Part shown: positions 11,933 through 24,920 of the stretch, in pieces | Layout: each line of letters begins with the position of its first letter | How positions within the stretch are numbered: position 1 is the first letter of the stretch | DNA from: Rallus limicola | Taxonomy: Eukaryota; Chordata; Aves; Gruiformes; Rallidae | Assembly: GCA_022605955.1 (NCBI GenBank) | Contig: JAKCOZ010000003.1 | Span: 13,649,331-13,713,330, forward strand | Length of the DNA: 64,000 nt | Reading direction: 5' to 3' | Translations under genes and position numbers: made by a program | Notes under the pieces: model-generated | The model's database searches: none | Seen by the model: the letters and a program-made list of their open reading frames with translations, nothing else | Told to the model about the DNA's origin: nothing

Positions 11933-14900
11933 AAATTACTATGTGATAAGTATATGCTTAAAATAGGTTTTGATGCAACCTTTCCATGTAATTTAGAAAA
12001 GGTTTCAGTATGAACTGACAGACTCTAACCTACCCAGGAAAGAAGACAGATGGTAAATGCATGGCTTGCTAACTGATCATGCAGTTGGGACACAGCTTTT
12101 TTTTTTTTCTTTCTTTTTTTTTATTCCCTGAGACAGAAATTTTATCAAATTTTCATGGTCGGTGAAAAAACTAAATCTTTACTAAGAAAACCTAATCCAT
12201 CACTTTTGACATTTCAGTAAACTAACAAAACTACTTTCATTACAGAACACTTTCTCTCCCTGTGCCTAAAGCAAAGCTTGATTAGAAATTTTTTAGGGTT
12301 TTATTTTTTGTGTGTTTTTCCTACCACTGAAATGGTAGATAAATCTTCTCTAGATTGATAGAAGGATCTACAGCCCCTGTAGTTAGTGTTAACCTAACTT
12401 TTGAGTCTGATAACTGCACCATTTTATTTTTGCAACGGTTAGCAAATTAATTTTCTCCAATGAAATGCTCCATTCTCCTCCTTTCTCTTTAAGTTTTGTG
12501 CTCCTCTGAGTGTTTGAAATAGTTGAGGTGCGACATGGTAGTGTCTTTAGATCATTAATACAACATGAAGTCACAGTTATGTTCTTATGACCCCTGCTAA
12601 TACTCTTCTTGATCTTATGGGTTCAAAAACTTTTTTGTAAAGTGTCTACCTGATTAACTTAATGAAGTTGTAGCAGTCAGTTGGCCCATCATTTGTTGTT
12701 TCAGCTGTAGGCATAAAAAATACTTGTTTCAAAGGAAGACCTCCTCCTCCCCCCTCAACTTTTCCCTGGCTTTGATTAGTCAGTAAGTTTGCTACAAAAG
12801 AAATCTCAGCAGTGAGTTCCATAAAGGGGATAAGAATATGAAGGAAATATTACCACTGAAATTGGCAAAAAAATGGGTAAATCTGTAATGAAAGTAGTTC
12901 TCTGACAAATAATAAAAGACTAGTGAACAATATGAAAACAACATGCAGACTTGTCTTTCAAAAAGAAGGACTGGGAATTTCCGCTTTATTCTACCCCTTT
13001 TTGTGAATCCTGCTGTGTTGTGCCTATGATAAATCATGAGAATATTTTATTATTAAAGATTAAAGCACTGTTAAGCTTTGAATTTCAATAGTCATGGTCA
13101 TTAACTACTAGGGATAAAGGACAGAAAAGCAAAAACCCCCACATTCTTATGAAAACAAAATATCTCATCTTTTTATTAGGTGACTAAAAGGCACATCAGA
13201 CATCAGAGCCTACATTTGTCTTGAACAATGACTTGAACATTAAAAAAAATATTTTTAAAAATTATTTGATTACATGAAATTTTAAATTATTCAAACGTGA
13301 AAATTATCAGCTCCTCTAGGGTATTATTTTGAAAACAATAATATTTTAAAATAATATGTAGATTACTTACATAAAGTCTTTACAAGAAAATTTTGCTTAG
13401 TAAATAATCTTTACTTATGGGGTCCTAAAGAAAGAGGATCTTACTGACTGCTCCTGGAATTTGATATCTCTGTAACCAGAAAATCAGACCAGTGCGACAT
13501 AAAGCAGTGTACAAAACATAGAAGCCACTACAGACAAGACCCTGGGTCTGGAGAAGCTGAGAGTGCTGAAATATGCAGTGTTTTAACAATTTTCTAAGCC
13601 TGTAATTTAATGAAGCATCTAGAACCTGAAAAAAAAATGTAAATCCTTTGGGTTCTATGTAAACAATTTCTTTTTGAACTTGTAATGGAACAGGACATTG
13701 TCTGCAAAATATTTTATAATTTATTGCACAATTATGTGCCCATTTCTTGCTATCAAAGGAATTTATTTGAGGTATTGGAGTTTGCTTTCTGGCATCCCAT
13801 GTTAGTTTTCACTGTTACTTTAGTTATTATTTTAAGAAATATTATTGTGCTCCATCTGTGGAACATAAGAATTTTCCTACAATTTCTCATAGCATATTAT
13901 GCAATGTTAAGCATGCATCCAATGCACAGTATTGTGAAACTATTCATTCTGTGCTTCTGCAGTCACAAAATAGACAAATAATCTTCACTAATACTCTTAA
14001 CCGCCTACAGTAAGGAGGTACATGAAATGAGGCCTTGGGCAAAGTGAATTTTCAAGTGATTCTTCCATGGTAATAAATGCAGAAATGTCTATTTGCTCCC
14101 CCCAAACCAGTTCTGAATTCATTTCTTGATAATTTCTCATTACTTACCTTAAAGAGCTGAGAGAGCTCTGTTCTCTCAGCAGTCATCAAATGGATACATA
14201 TAAAAATATACAAATTAAAAGCTGTGTTGCCAGCTGTGTTGGAATGCAGAGAAAATAAGAATGTGATCGCTCTTTTAAAAAGATATTAATAATATGCTGC
14301 ATATATGTCAAATGTATCATAAGGAAAAATCTTGGGTTAAAAATAACTATTCAAAGACTCCATTGAAACTCCTGGTTTGTTTTTATGTTCATCAGAATAA
14401 CACCAACTGTTAATATTACAAATAATTTATCAAGAAACTATGAGCTGAGTGTCTATGAATAAATACTTGTTAAAATTCTAAAACCAGTTTTCACAAGCAG
14501 GGAAAAGAAACATAGATGACTGTTAAATGACACTGAATTTAATAAGGACAGGAGGTGAGAAAGATGTAAAAGTCAGAGAGTAGATTAAACTTGGAAACTT
14601 GACAGAATAATGAAAAGTCATTGCTTATAGTGTCTCTGGTTTCAAAGAGTTGCAAATAAAACAGTCAGTGACTCAAATGATACTGTCACTTTATCTAATC
14701 ATGAAGACTGTACTTTCATTTTAATTTTCTGTTTTTTCTTTTGTAGATATAGTACAACAATTTTGGATGCCATATGTACTCTATTAGTTGTTCTTTATTA
14801 AATAATCACTGCTGCTAGGGATGGAATTTCTGAAATTGTCTTTGAAAAACATGCATTATCCCTAAAGTATTGTTTTACCGTGTCAGGTTAAAAATATATA

Positions 14901-17900
14901 TCAAAATATGATGCATTTTCTGGGATTCAACACCTCTATGACTGCTTTATCTATTTGGCAAGTGATTTTGTTATAAATTATTTTGAACTGTTGCTGCTAT
15001 TTATGCATATGAAGAAAATAATCTGGATATTTTTTCAATTGCAGTATCTTGTGTTTCTCATTGAGAAGTGAACACTACTTGTTCATTAGTGCTTCATCAG
15101 TGATAGAACTGTGATCTGAAAACAAGTCAGTCTAAGTCCTCACTACAAACGATGTTAAAAATCAGTATTTTGTAAGAAAAAAAAAAATGACTGTACATGT
15201 AGTTTTCTCCTCCAAAATGAAGCAACGCTTTTTCCTTTTTTTTTTTTAAATGCAAATGTAAACGGATGCCTTTTGGGAGAAAACACTAGGAAAGCTTCTG
15301 TTTTCATCAAAGCTTTCAAGTAAATTAATGACTGAGAATGCAGAAGTTTGTTGATGGTGGTAATTATTTCCAATTTCTGAATACTTATTTCCTGAAAGAT
15401 CATATTTATAAAGAAGCAGCTCCATGTATGTGCTGGCAGTTTTCCAATTTGCCATAGTTGTATGGTGGTTTTCACACATATCTGAAAATTCTTACATTCA
15501 CTTCCTCTCGGTTTCATGATGAATAACCATCAAATTCATGCTATTGCTCTTGGCTACTCTCAGGAAGGAAACGTCCTGCATAATGATGGCATTGACTTAC
15601 ATTTTCCACAAAATTGTTCAAAATAAAATTCCACACAAACTAGGCTAATACAAAAATGCATTTAGAAAAGCCCATAAACATATATGCTGCTGCAAGACTT
15701 CTGTGGATTTTCTGAAGAGAATGGATTTTGGAAAATGTTGTTTTCTGCATGTAGAAAAGCATGGTAGAGTGTGTCTGTATACCTCTATGTAGAAAATCAT
15801 ACCAAAATATCGAAAAATTCAATACTTATGATGCTTTAAAAGAAGTGTATATTTTCTGTTTCAGTTTTAACTTTATGTATAGATTTAATAAATAAGTATA
15901 AATCAGAAAAATATGCAACTCACAACTAATACGTTAGAGATTTCAGTGTCCTGAGCCCTATTTGCCATACCCTATATGTATGCCCTATTTGCATACATAT
16001 TTGCCAGATAATCTCATTATCTGTAGAAGGATCTTCTGTGGAACAAAATCTTATTCAACTGAAAACAGGAATTACAAATCTGGCCTTGAAGCAGATTTTT
16101 GTCACACGAACTAAGCTGGTTTTGTTTCACAGAACAAATGAAAATGTGCAACTAAGAGACTGTACAATTGGCCATGAACGCTGTCTTTAGAGCACATGTA
16201 CAATGTTCTTGTTTCGTTGAAAGTCAAAGTATGCTTTGGGTAGATGATTTATATTTTTTATATTTTTTTAGGGAATATTTGATCTACAGTGATAGTATAG
16301 TACTGCTTATAGCTTGTATTTATTCTTGCTTCTTCAGGAAATAGCTGTTAATTGTTCTGCTTCTCTAACATATGTAGCTAACATTCAAAATTATTCTGCA
16401 TTTTGCCCATTTTGTATTAGGGAAGATATAGAGGAACTGAAGAGTAGTGAAGGGATGGAACAACTGGACAACTCCCAGTCTCTTCTTTTGGTCTCCCTCG
16501 TCTATTTATCTCCCTGGCTGAGAACTCTCGTATATTTATGTCCGTCAGATTAATAGGGTTTTGTTTTATAATAAGAAGTCAGTCAGTCTTTGATCTTTCA
16601 TTTTCCCATTTATTTTGGATGTGGAGAGCTGTTTTGGGTTCTCATATGAAGGATAGTCTTGACAAGGTTATCTCCTAATAATCATAGCTAGATTAATTTC
16701 ACAGTCTATGTGTCTATATGAGTGATACAGGGGATGTTGTTGAATATGGAAAACAACCACAGTTATTTTGTCATTTGGAGAATTATTTTCTTAATTTGTT
16801 CAGGTGACTTATAAGGTATTTCACAAGGACCCTACTCAGACTGGTACTTGTGGTCTCCAACACATCATATTCTAGAAGAAAATTAAGATTTCAGTTCTTT
16901 TTTAGTACTGCTTTCTGGATTTTAATAATTTTGCATGCCACAGTTTTGAGATACTGCCTTGTAGGTGGACTTGGAATTTCTGAGGTGTAGAAGGAGAATT
17001 TATGATATGATGTGTCGGGGATTATTTGTTTATGAATTATTTTAAAAAGCTATGTAGCTGCATTTTATTTATATAATAAATATATCTGTTTATATATCTA
17101 AGAAGAGAAACATTATCCTTGTATGTAAAGAATATCTCATAAAATAATCCAAAAATTATTAAACCACAAGTAGAATGTCATTGTTGCAAAAAGTTAAAAT
17201 CTCCAAATATTTACAGGGTAATGAACACCTGCAAAGTTTGTAGTCCTATTGACTCATTCTTATAATTCAAGAATAAGATGAAATCCAGGAAAATTGGAAG
17301 GAATTATTTTTCTTTGATAAGGGGAAAGGCACTTTTAAATAGTAGTGTGACCAGTGATTACATTTTCTAAAGACAAGCACTTACATTCTAAAAAACAGAG
17401 GGAGAAGTGTTTATATGGACAGTAAGACTCGTTCATGTAGTTTATGAGAGTGCATTTATTTTAGGAGTCTAGCCTATTTTTGTATATATATTTTAGTTGA
17501 TAGGGGGAGATCACTTCTTAATTGGTGCTACATTTTGTTTTGCTATAAAGAGGGATAAAGCATCTGAAATTTCAGTTACTTCATATTAACATAATAGTAT
17601 GTTCCCACTGAAAGGAGCTCATGCAGCTGCTGGATGAGCTTGATAGGGAATTGACTTGGTCACGAACTAAGCTGATAACAGAAAAAGAAAAATTTAAACA
17701 CATTAGTCCTTAAATGTAGCTCACTGGGTGCAAGTGTACAGTTGCCAGCAAACACAACATTATGGGAATGCACAGGGAGAGTTCAAGGTAAAGGGTCAGT
17801 GATTTACATGTGTGTTGGCTTAAGGTGAGCTGAGCGTTCAGTTAGGCAATGTGGTCATTCTGCTACAGAACTTATATTATGAAATTATATATGAATTTGT

Positions 17901-18420
17901 CTGGTTTTTTGACATATTTTTTCATACGTGGTGTGTCTGGAAATAAAACTACCTCTTACAGGTAATGGACAGAAATTAACTTGCTCTGTGGGCTAGGGTT
18001 TTTTTAATTACAGTCAATAAGCTTATACTCCTCAAACATGTCATATAGGTCGTGGTTGCTATTGGAAAATTGTATTGGAAAGAGCAGCAATCAAATTTAA
18101 CATTTAACAATGAAATTTAACAGAAACCAGCATATCACTGCCACAAGGAACACATATTTATTTTGTAGAGCTAAATAGCTATTTTCTCATGCTCTGAAGC
18201 ACTGTTGGCTAACAATAATTTGGTTATGTCTGAGTTATATTCATACACTGGTGTGCTCTTCTAACTATCTGAGAAGTGTTGTTTCTCCTTGCAGTCATGA
18301 AAGCTGTCTCCCGGTTCAAATACTGAAATCCCGTTACTAAGAAGAAGTGCTCACACTAGCAATTTATTTAAAGCTAACTTTTACAGTGATGTATTGAAAA
18401 ATGTTAGGTAAATTAATTAT
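11933..18420. other. unique AT-rich stretch, no gene seen
   Basis: No repeat family or exon recognised apart from short poly-T and poly-A patches (about 12099-12122, 15177-15187 and 15237-15248). The 98-codon frame at 13685-13981 and the 120-codon minus frame at 15155-15517 have no recognisable domain and are judged random. Confidence 0.55.
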
Positions 18421-19020
18421 TGTCCTAGTTTCAGCTAGGATTGAGTTAATTTTCTTTCTAGCAGACAGTGTAATGCAGTGTTTGGGAGTTAGGATGAGAG
18501 CAGTGCTGATAACAGATGGATGTTTTAGTTGGTGCCAACCAGTAAAGTACTTTTCAGTTGTTTCTATTGCCTTGCTAATGAGAAGGCAGTGGGGTGGGCA
18601 CCCAGGAAACTGGGAGGGGACACAACCAGGACCTGTGACCTAAACTGGCCAAAGGGTATTCCATGCTAATGAGGTCACGCTCAGAATAAAGGGGGACTGA
18701 TAGGGGGAGGAGTGTGCTGCTCCAGGACACACAGTTTTTTGGGATGGTCCATCTTCAGGACAGCTCTGAGCTGTATGGCCTGAGTTGTGCAGCTTGGTGA
18801 GAAACTGCATTGTGTATCACCAGTATTGTGTATTTTGCTATAGAATCCTATTATTGTTATTTCTCACTCTCCCTGATGTCCCAGCCTGCAAGGTTTAGGG
18901 CACTTTTTTGTTTTCTTTTCCCTCCTTTTCCTCTCTTCCCCCCCTAGTTTCTCCACATACACCATCTTAGAGGGAGCAATTACATGGTGGTTGGCTCTCA
19001 GCTGGGGCAAAACCACGACA
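18421..19020 (+). mobile_element. solo LTR of an avian endogenous retrovirus, about 600 bp
   Basis: It starts TGTCCTAGTTTCAGCTAGGA and ends GGGGCAAAACCACGACA, giving TG…CA termini. The internal text (AGAGTTAATTTT-like start, AACTGGGAGGGGACACA, AACTGGCCAAAGGGTATTCC) matches my memory of an abundant bird LTR, and a second copy lies at 32461-32988. Flanking 5-mers (attat and gatat) are not identical, so no target-site duplication is claimed. No gag, pol or env sequence follows, so it is a solo LTR. The ERVL assignment is inference. Confidence 0.8.
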
Positions 19021-19744
19021 GATATCTTGCCGTATTTGCATTTCATATCCCACTAGGTGGTATCACATTTGTACAGCAAAATTGTTCTCTGTTTTTAGGT
19101 TGAAATTTGCAGCATCTTTGGCCATGGAACCCTACAGCGAATCCAGTTAACACATTTCTGTTATTTTTTCTTCACCTATCTTTTTGCCCATAATTCATGG
19201 GAAATGTCAGAGTAACTACTGTAAGGTTGTTTACAATGTTGCTCTTCCTAAACAAGGATGCCATTTAATACTTACTCAAATAGCTAGACTGGAGAGGTAG
19301 AGAGCACAGTTATGTTGTTGACTTTATGAATATCTTCTTCCCTGGTAAAGGAAGTATGTTCCCATTCTCTCATTATGCAGGGTCATCGTCCTATTTAAAT
19401 ATAAATAAATAAAATTTATAGAGTAATTCAACATGTTTAAAGATTTTTTAATTGTACCTAGCTGTTTACAATTTTAAAGAACAGAAATCTTGTTTTGTGC
19501 TTTGAATTAGATTGAGCTGCATTGTTTATATTCTTCCCCCTTCCCAGTTATTTAATTGTGCTACTTAATTTTGAGTTTTCTGCACTCTGAAATTCTTGTG
19601 AATTGTCTTGACTCCTGTCATTTTATAAAAAAATGTGTGATGTATCTCCGTGACATATTTGTCAGATTGAATGTTCTAGAGTCTTTCCATGACCTGTAAT
19701 ATGAAGCCACATATTTATGTAAAAGAAAAAATAAATAACAAAAC

Positions 19745-19781
19745 ACCCTCCCCCCCAAAAAAAAAAAAAACAAAAAAAAAA
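19745..19781 (+). repeat. C-tract and poly-A low-complexity run
   Basis: A CCCTCCCCCCC run is followed by about 25 A residues broken by one C. A second poly-A run follows at about 19831-19848. No retroposon body was recognised upstream, so this is called simple sequence. Confidence 0.75.
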
Positions 19782-20579
19782 GGTGAAGTTTGAGACAGAT
19801 ACTTTAATAGGTTTTTTCTCTATTAAAAAGGAAAAAAAAAAAAAAAAAGCTTCAAAAGCAGACCTGACCAGGATTTGGTTTTACGCTTATAAAAAAGAGC
19901 TTAGAAATCATTGTTTCTCTTGCTGCTGTTACCTCCCCTTGTGGTTTGTCCCTGCAAAGTCTCTTCCTTCCTCACCACATTAAAATGAAAGGACTGAGAT
20001 TTCACTTCCAGGTTGAGAAGCTGTGAGCCATCTCTTTCTGCACATCATCACTGAATCATATTTTCAGGTGAAAGTTGTGAATGATTTTATCTTTCAATAA
20101 ATGCATAAGCTGTCAGTATATTGCTTAACACTTTCCTAGTTTTTTGATTGGTTGGTTTTTGGATTTGTAATTGGTTTTGGTTGTTTTGTTTTGTTTTTTT
20201 TGCGTTGCTAGAGATTTATAAAAGGATTTCACTCTTCCAAAGTAAATCTAATCTTGGTGATACAAAATTTATGGCACTTCCTGATCCTGTTATAGATGTG
20301 AATTATTTTTTTAAGTCACTGTTACTTCTGCTTATCATCACAGATAATAGCAGCTGGAATTAGTGATTTTGTTTTGATGTCATGAGCTGTTACTAATTAG
20401 TATATGACGGACCAAAGATTTGCCTCTGAGCAACTACATCTTACTGTGTATATGTGCAGATATAAAGATATGCAAACACACACACATATATACATGTGTA
20501 CACAAACATTGCTTGGGGAACAGGTACTATTGCTCGTTTTGCTTCTCTTTGCTTCTCTTTCAGGTTTGTCACGCTTTCT

Positions 20580-20640
20580 AACACTAAATGCTTCACAGTA
20601 AAAAGTTTTTAACACTAAGTGCTTCACCAGTAAAAAGTTA
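20580..20640 (+). repeat. two-copy tandem duplication, unit about 30 bp
   Basis: Unit 1 (20580-20610) and unit 2 (20611-20640) both read AACACTAARTGCTTCAC, then (C)AGTAAAAAGTT. They differ by one transition, one inserted C and the end of a T run, so this is a recent local duplication. Confidence 0.85.
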
Positions 20641-21181
20641 CTTCAGGTCTTTTTTCCATACATTTGATGTGACTGCACTACGGTATTTGTGTACCTACAT
20701 ATAGAATAGAACTATTTTTCCCTCCATTTCTTCTCAGTCATTTATTTTTATGCAACAAAATAATGGTCAATATATGGGGACAGATATTAACTGGTTATTG
20801 TTTTTACTACATGCATTTTTGTATTGTCAGTATAAAATATGCAGAAGTATGTAGAAGTTAGATAGGAATTATGTGAACAGATTGCTTGCTTTCTCTTAAG
20901 AAATATTAAAATATTATTAAAAAAATACTAATTGCAGCCCTATATACCTTATATTAAAGTAGGGGAGATCATCAGAAGACATTAATTTTTTCACTGTTCA
21001 ATTTTGATTGAATGTATTACATCTTAACATTTGCTAATTTCTTTACTGGTCTGTTGAAAGGAGAAAAATCACATTAGAGTTCTTTCTAGGTTTAATGAAT
21101 GTCAGCACAACCTTTTCAGTTACCCTTGTTAACAGCTTTAGAAAGCCAAAGACTAAATGGGCAAGAAAATTATTTTTCACA

Positions 21182-21800
21182 GTGTAGGACAGTCACGATG
21201 GAGGGATAAGAGTGAAGATGCACTTCACTCTTAAGACAGAGGCAACAATATGTTTATTGATATAAACAAAAGGTGTAATGGCTTTGATAATAAATGCAAC
21301 AGTGATTAATGTTTGATGATAAAGTAATCTTGATTATTTAGTGCATAGAGAACAGGGTCAGATGAACCTGTCAGTGAGACTCTCACATTGAGTTATGAGG
21401 TACAGAAAGGACGCCCTTCTCAGGGAGAAGCCTAGGTGTGGCTGGATCCAGTCTTAGTCTCAGACTTGGTCAACTGTTTATGTCTAAAGGATTATATATG
21501 CACATTCAATCCTTTATACTTCTTAGCTAAGATCACAAAGTTTAGTGCACTTATTCCCAAATCACTTACTGAGGATCTGTTGTGGCAAGGATTCTCTAGA
21601 CATGAAAGGGTAATCTTGAGAGGCGTCACTTTCAAGGGGAGATCCTGACGTGAAGCCCACTTTCTCCTTTCAGGAGAGCTCAAAGGGCTCTTGGACTGCT
21701 CACTATTTATGGAGAAAAATGATTGGCTCAAAGTCATATTTACATACCACCTGCGGGTGCCAGTGGACACTGACCAGTGCTCTGTCCAGGTGAGCACATT
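21182..21800 (-). mobile_element. possible degenerate LTR-like block, antisense
   Basis: This block is less AT-rich than its surroundings and has the look of retroviral LTR or leader sequence on the minus strand, including AATAAA-type signals in reverse (TTTATTGATATAA near 21251). I could not fix TG…CA ends or a duplication. It may instead be unique sequence or another repeat class. Confidence 0.3.
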
Positions 21801-23388
21801 AGCATAGATATTCCTTCCCTATTGTGTTGTTATCTGTCTTCCTGAAATCACCATGAGGGGAGGGCAGACATCACAACCACCACCAATAGTTATCGATTAA
21901 TCTGGATTTATGGGAAAAAGTCAGGCAAAAGTGGGAGCAGTCGGGGAAACATACCATCACAAGGTCTAATGAACACTGATAGGTAAAAGGAGGGAAACAA
22001 TGTCCATACAGTTTTGTGTATTCTCTTTTTGACCATTTATCTTCTGTTATCTGAGGCTGTCAATACATTCAAAACCACGAAACGCATACTTCATATCCCT
22101 AAAAAATTCAAGTGTTATATCATTGCCAGCTATATCAATTTCATCCTACAGTAATTAGCTTGGATCTCTGTAAATGCTGCAAATTAGCACAGCTTTCAAA
22201 TATACAAATGGATTCAAAAGATTTCAAAAATTCATGTACATCCATTGGTTTCTGTTTAATACAATAATCTGGCTCAAAAGATAAAGGATAAATTACCCTT
22301 TATTTTTACCTCCCCACCTACCTTGTTCATATTCTTTCAGCAGTGCTTACATTTCAGACTGCAAGAAATGTCCTTGGGTTGGCAATATAAATGTATTAAG
22401 TGAAAGGGGGTGGTAGGGAAGAAAGAGCAAAGAGGTAGAATAGAAATCACAGACATGGGGGAAAGTGGGAGACAGATGTTAAAAAATAATGTCTTCAAAG
22501 TTCTATTACTATAATATGCTAATTCTTCATTCCTGCCTGAAACTACTTTCAATTCTTATTTTAAAACTCATCATTAAGCATTAAGTTAAGATATGTTATC
22601 TCTGAAGTATATTTTCTCATAAACAACTCTCAAATTAAATTCAGGAGAATTTCCATTAGTTAATTATCCTCTCATGAAATAAGTTTATTTTTAAGAGCTT
22701 GCAAAAAAGTGCTAGATTTTGACAGGAAAATATGTAAATGTGTAGAAACGTAAGGAATGATATGGTGATATTATATCTTAAATACATTAAACATTATTTA
22801 GCTAACTTTTAGGACAATTATGAAAATTAATGTTTACATATTTTTGTGTTCTGCAAGTGCCAAGCGTTTTAAAAAGTCATACTCTGTTTTTCATCCACAA
22901 GCATAATTTTATCTCCATGCCACTTCTGGGTCACAAGTTGATAATGAGTAATTGAGGTGCATTAAATCTTGATTTCATACTTTGTTCATAAGAGCAAAAG
23001 AGGAAACTAACACTGACAGAATTGTCTCAATTAAGAAGCAATAGTAGCGAAGTTTGGTTTTAGGAGGGTAGATTTATAATGAAGTCATTAATTCAACTTT
23101 GTGTTGAATATATTCTAACACAACAGCTAAATCCTGTGTTTGTTGGCTTTGCCTTAACTTGATAATTTAAGAACTTCAGTAGTACTATGTCAATATGTTA
23201 AGAATGTAGAAAATATAATTGAGGTTAGGTACGTGAAAAGTTGAGGCACCTCTCACTATTTACATTTCTACAGAGACATCCTTTAGAGAAAAAAATCTTT
23301 TTATATAAAGCAATATTAGTAAAATAAAATTATTATTAAAATAAAATTTAAACCCAGTATTTGAGTGTGTGCCTTGATCAAAACTTGT
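21801..23388. other. unique AT-rich sequence, no gene seen
   Basis: No repeat family or exon recognised. Confidence 0.55.
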
Positions 23389-23666
23389 AATGGGTGTTGC
23401 CTTTGGAAGACGTGGTGACCTGGTTCAGGAACAGTGCGACGGCCACCCACAGGCCGCTTGGGCCATCAGCTCGCAGACACCAATGTGGTGGACAGCAAAT
23501 GGCATTTATTGGTGGGTGGCACAGCATTCTATAGCTTAGGTTTACAACATCATTTTGGTCTGCTTACATCATGAGCTAAACACTATTGGCTATCCAGAGA
23601 GGGGTCCTACATTTCTGTACAGCACGACATCTTCCGACCGCCAAGCCTTAACTACCGACAAATGGG
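23389..23666 (-). mobile_element. compact solo LTR with 6 bp target-site duplication, alpharetrovirus/ERVK-like
   Basis: The LTR is 23395-23660 (266 bp), on the minus strand, with TG…CA ends. It is flanked by a perfect direct repeat AATGGG at 23389-23394 and 23661-23666. A 6 bp duplication is typical of alpharetroviruses and their ERVK-like relatives. On the minus strand a CTATAGAA box lies about 20-25 bp before AATAAA (23515-23520), followed by CCACATTGGTGT. That is the short-R layout known from avian leukosis-type LTRs. No internal retroviral genes are present, so it is a solo LTR left by recombination. Confidence 0.85.
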
Positions 23667-23934
23667 TTTACTGTTTCATTGAAAAAGACCCTTTGTAGGA
23701 AGACTTCAACCAACACTGTTCAGAGGAAATAAATCTGCCAGGAAATACAGGGCAGAATTCATGGTTAGCTGGAATGGAAGAGTCTGTCAGTGTAAGGTGA
23801 TAACACACACCTGTATTCAGGGGAAAACAAACCCAAAAAGTTCTCAAGAGCAAGGCACCCTGATATCGCTCTTAATTCTGTTGCCACTTTTGGCTATTGT
23901 AACAGAATGATCTGTATCTGTTTTACCTTTGTGA

Positions 23935-24920
23935 TAGAATCATAGGATGTGTTAGGTTGGAAGGGACCTTTAAAGGTCATCTAGTCCAATCTCCCTGCAG
24001 TAAGCAGGGACATCTTCACAAGATCAGGGTCCTCAGAGCCCCATTAAACCTGACCTTGAGTCTCCACCACATCTCTGGGCAACCTGTTCCAGAGTCTCAC
24101 CTGCCTCATAGTAATGATCTTTTCCCTACAGTCTAATCTAAACCTACCCTGCTCTAGTTTAAAAATATTGCCCCTTGTCCTATCATTCCATGCCCTTCCT
24201 AAAGGTCTCTCCAGCTTTTCTGTAGGCAACATTAGGTACTGGAAGGCCACTGTAAGTTCTCCGTTGAGACTTCTCTTCTCTAGATTGAACAAGCCCAACT
24301 GCCTCAGCCTGTCTTCATAGGAGAGGTGCTCCAGTCCTTTGATCATCTTTGTGGCCCTCCTCTGGACAAGCTCCAAGAGGTTCATGTCCTTGTGTAGAGG
24401 GCTCCAGAGTTGGATGCAGTACTCCAGATGAGGTCTCACCAGAGCAGAGAGGAAGAATCACCTCTCTCAGTCTGCTGGCCACACTTTTTTTGATGCAACC
24501 CATGATGTGGTTGGCCTTCTGGGCTGCAGATGAACTTTGATGACTCATGTCCATCTTTTCATCCATCACTACCCAAAACTCATTTTCTGCAGGGCTGCTC
24601 TCTATCACATCATCCCCCAGCCTCATGCTGATAAACAAATATTGTCCTGACCCAAGTGCAGAACCTTGTCCTTGTTGGACTTCACGAGGTTTGCACAGGC
24701 CCACCTCTCCAGCTGGTTCAGGTTCCTCTGGATAACATCCCGTCCCTCTGGAATGTTGACTGCACCATGTATCTGGGTGTCATCCATAAACTTGCTGAGT
24801 GTGTACTCAATCTCCCATGTCACTGATGAAGATACTAAACAACACCGGTCCCAGTATGGATCCCTGAGAGACACCACTTGTCATCATTCTTTGTCTGGAC
24901 TTTGAGCCATTGGCCACTAA
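23935..24920 (-). mobile_element. CR1 LINE, about 1 kb, 5'-truncated
   Basis: Minus-strand CR1 with its 3' tail at 23935 (AGAATCATAGGATG) and a body extending back through the ORF2 region just downstream of the reverse transcriptase active site. Coding text is in minus frames (TLSKFMDDTQIHGAV near the 5' side, then QKANHIMGCIKKSVASR, then MRPHLEYC and LWNRLPRDVVE). It stops near 24920. Confidence 0.93.
24044..24877 (-). pseudogene. CR1 ORF2 reverse transcriptase C-terminal pseudogene
   Basis: Three minus-strand frames (24623-24877, 24315-24704 and 24044-24439) together represent the ORF2 C-terminal third, split by frameshifts. The catalytic FADD motif appears as FMDD in TLSKFMDDTQ. The last 131-codon frame runs to NRLPRDVVE, which is near the normal ORF2 end. 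It is not functional because of the shifts and the missing N-terminal half. Confidence 0.85.

Larger units (their letters stand above)
19021..21181. other. unique sequence with A-rich patches
   Basis: No gene seen. It holds poly-A patches (about 19757-19781 and 19831-19848) and a short CA/TA-rich patch near 20475-20505. A two-copy duplication lies at 20580-20640. Confidence 0.55.

Noticed and set aside
13685..13981. 98-codon hydrophobic frame as a membrane protein
   Set aside because: AT-rich codon content gives hydrophobic chance frames. No start context, homology or neighbouring exon supports it.
15155..15517. 120-codon minus-strand frame
   Set aside because: It reads through poly-A and poly-T runs (KKKK and FFFF stretches) and overlaps another frame on the same strand.
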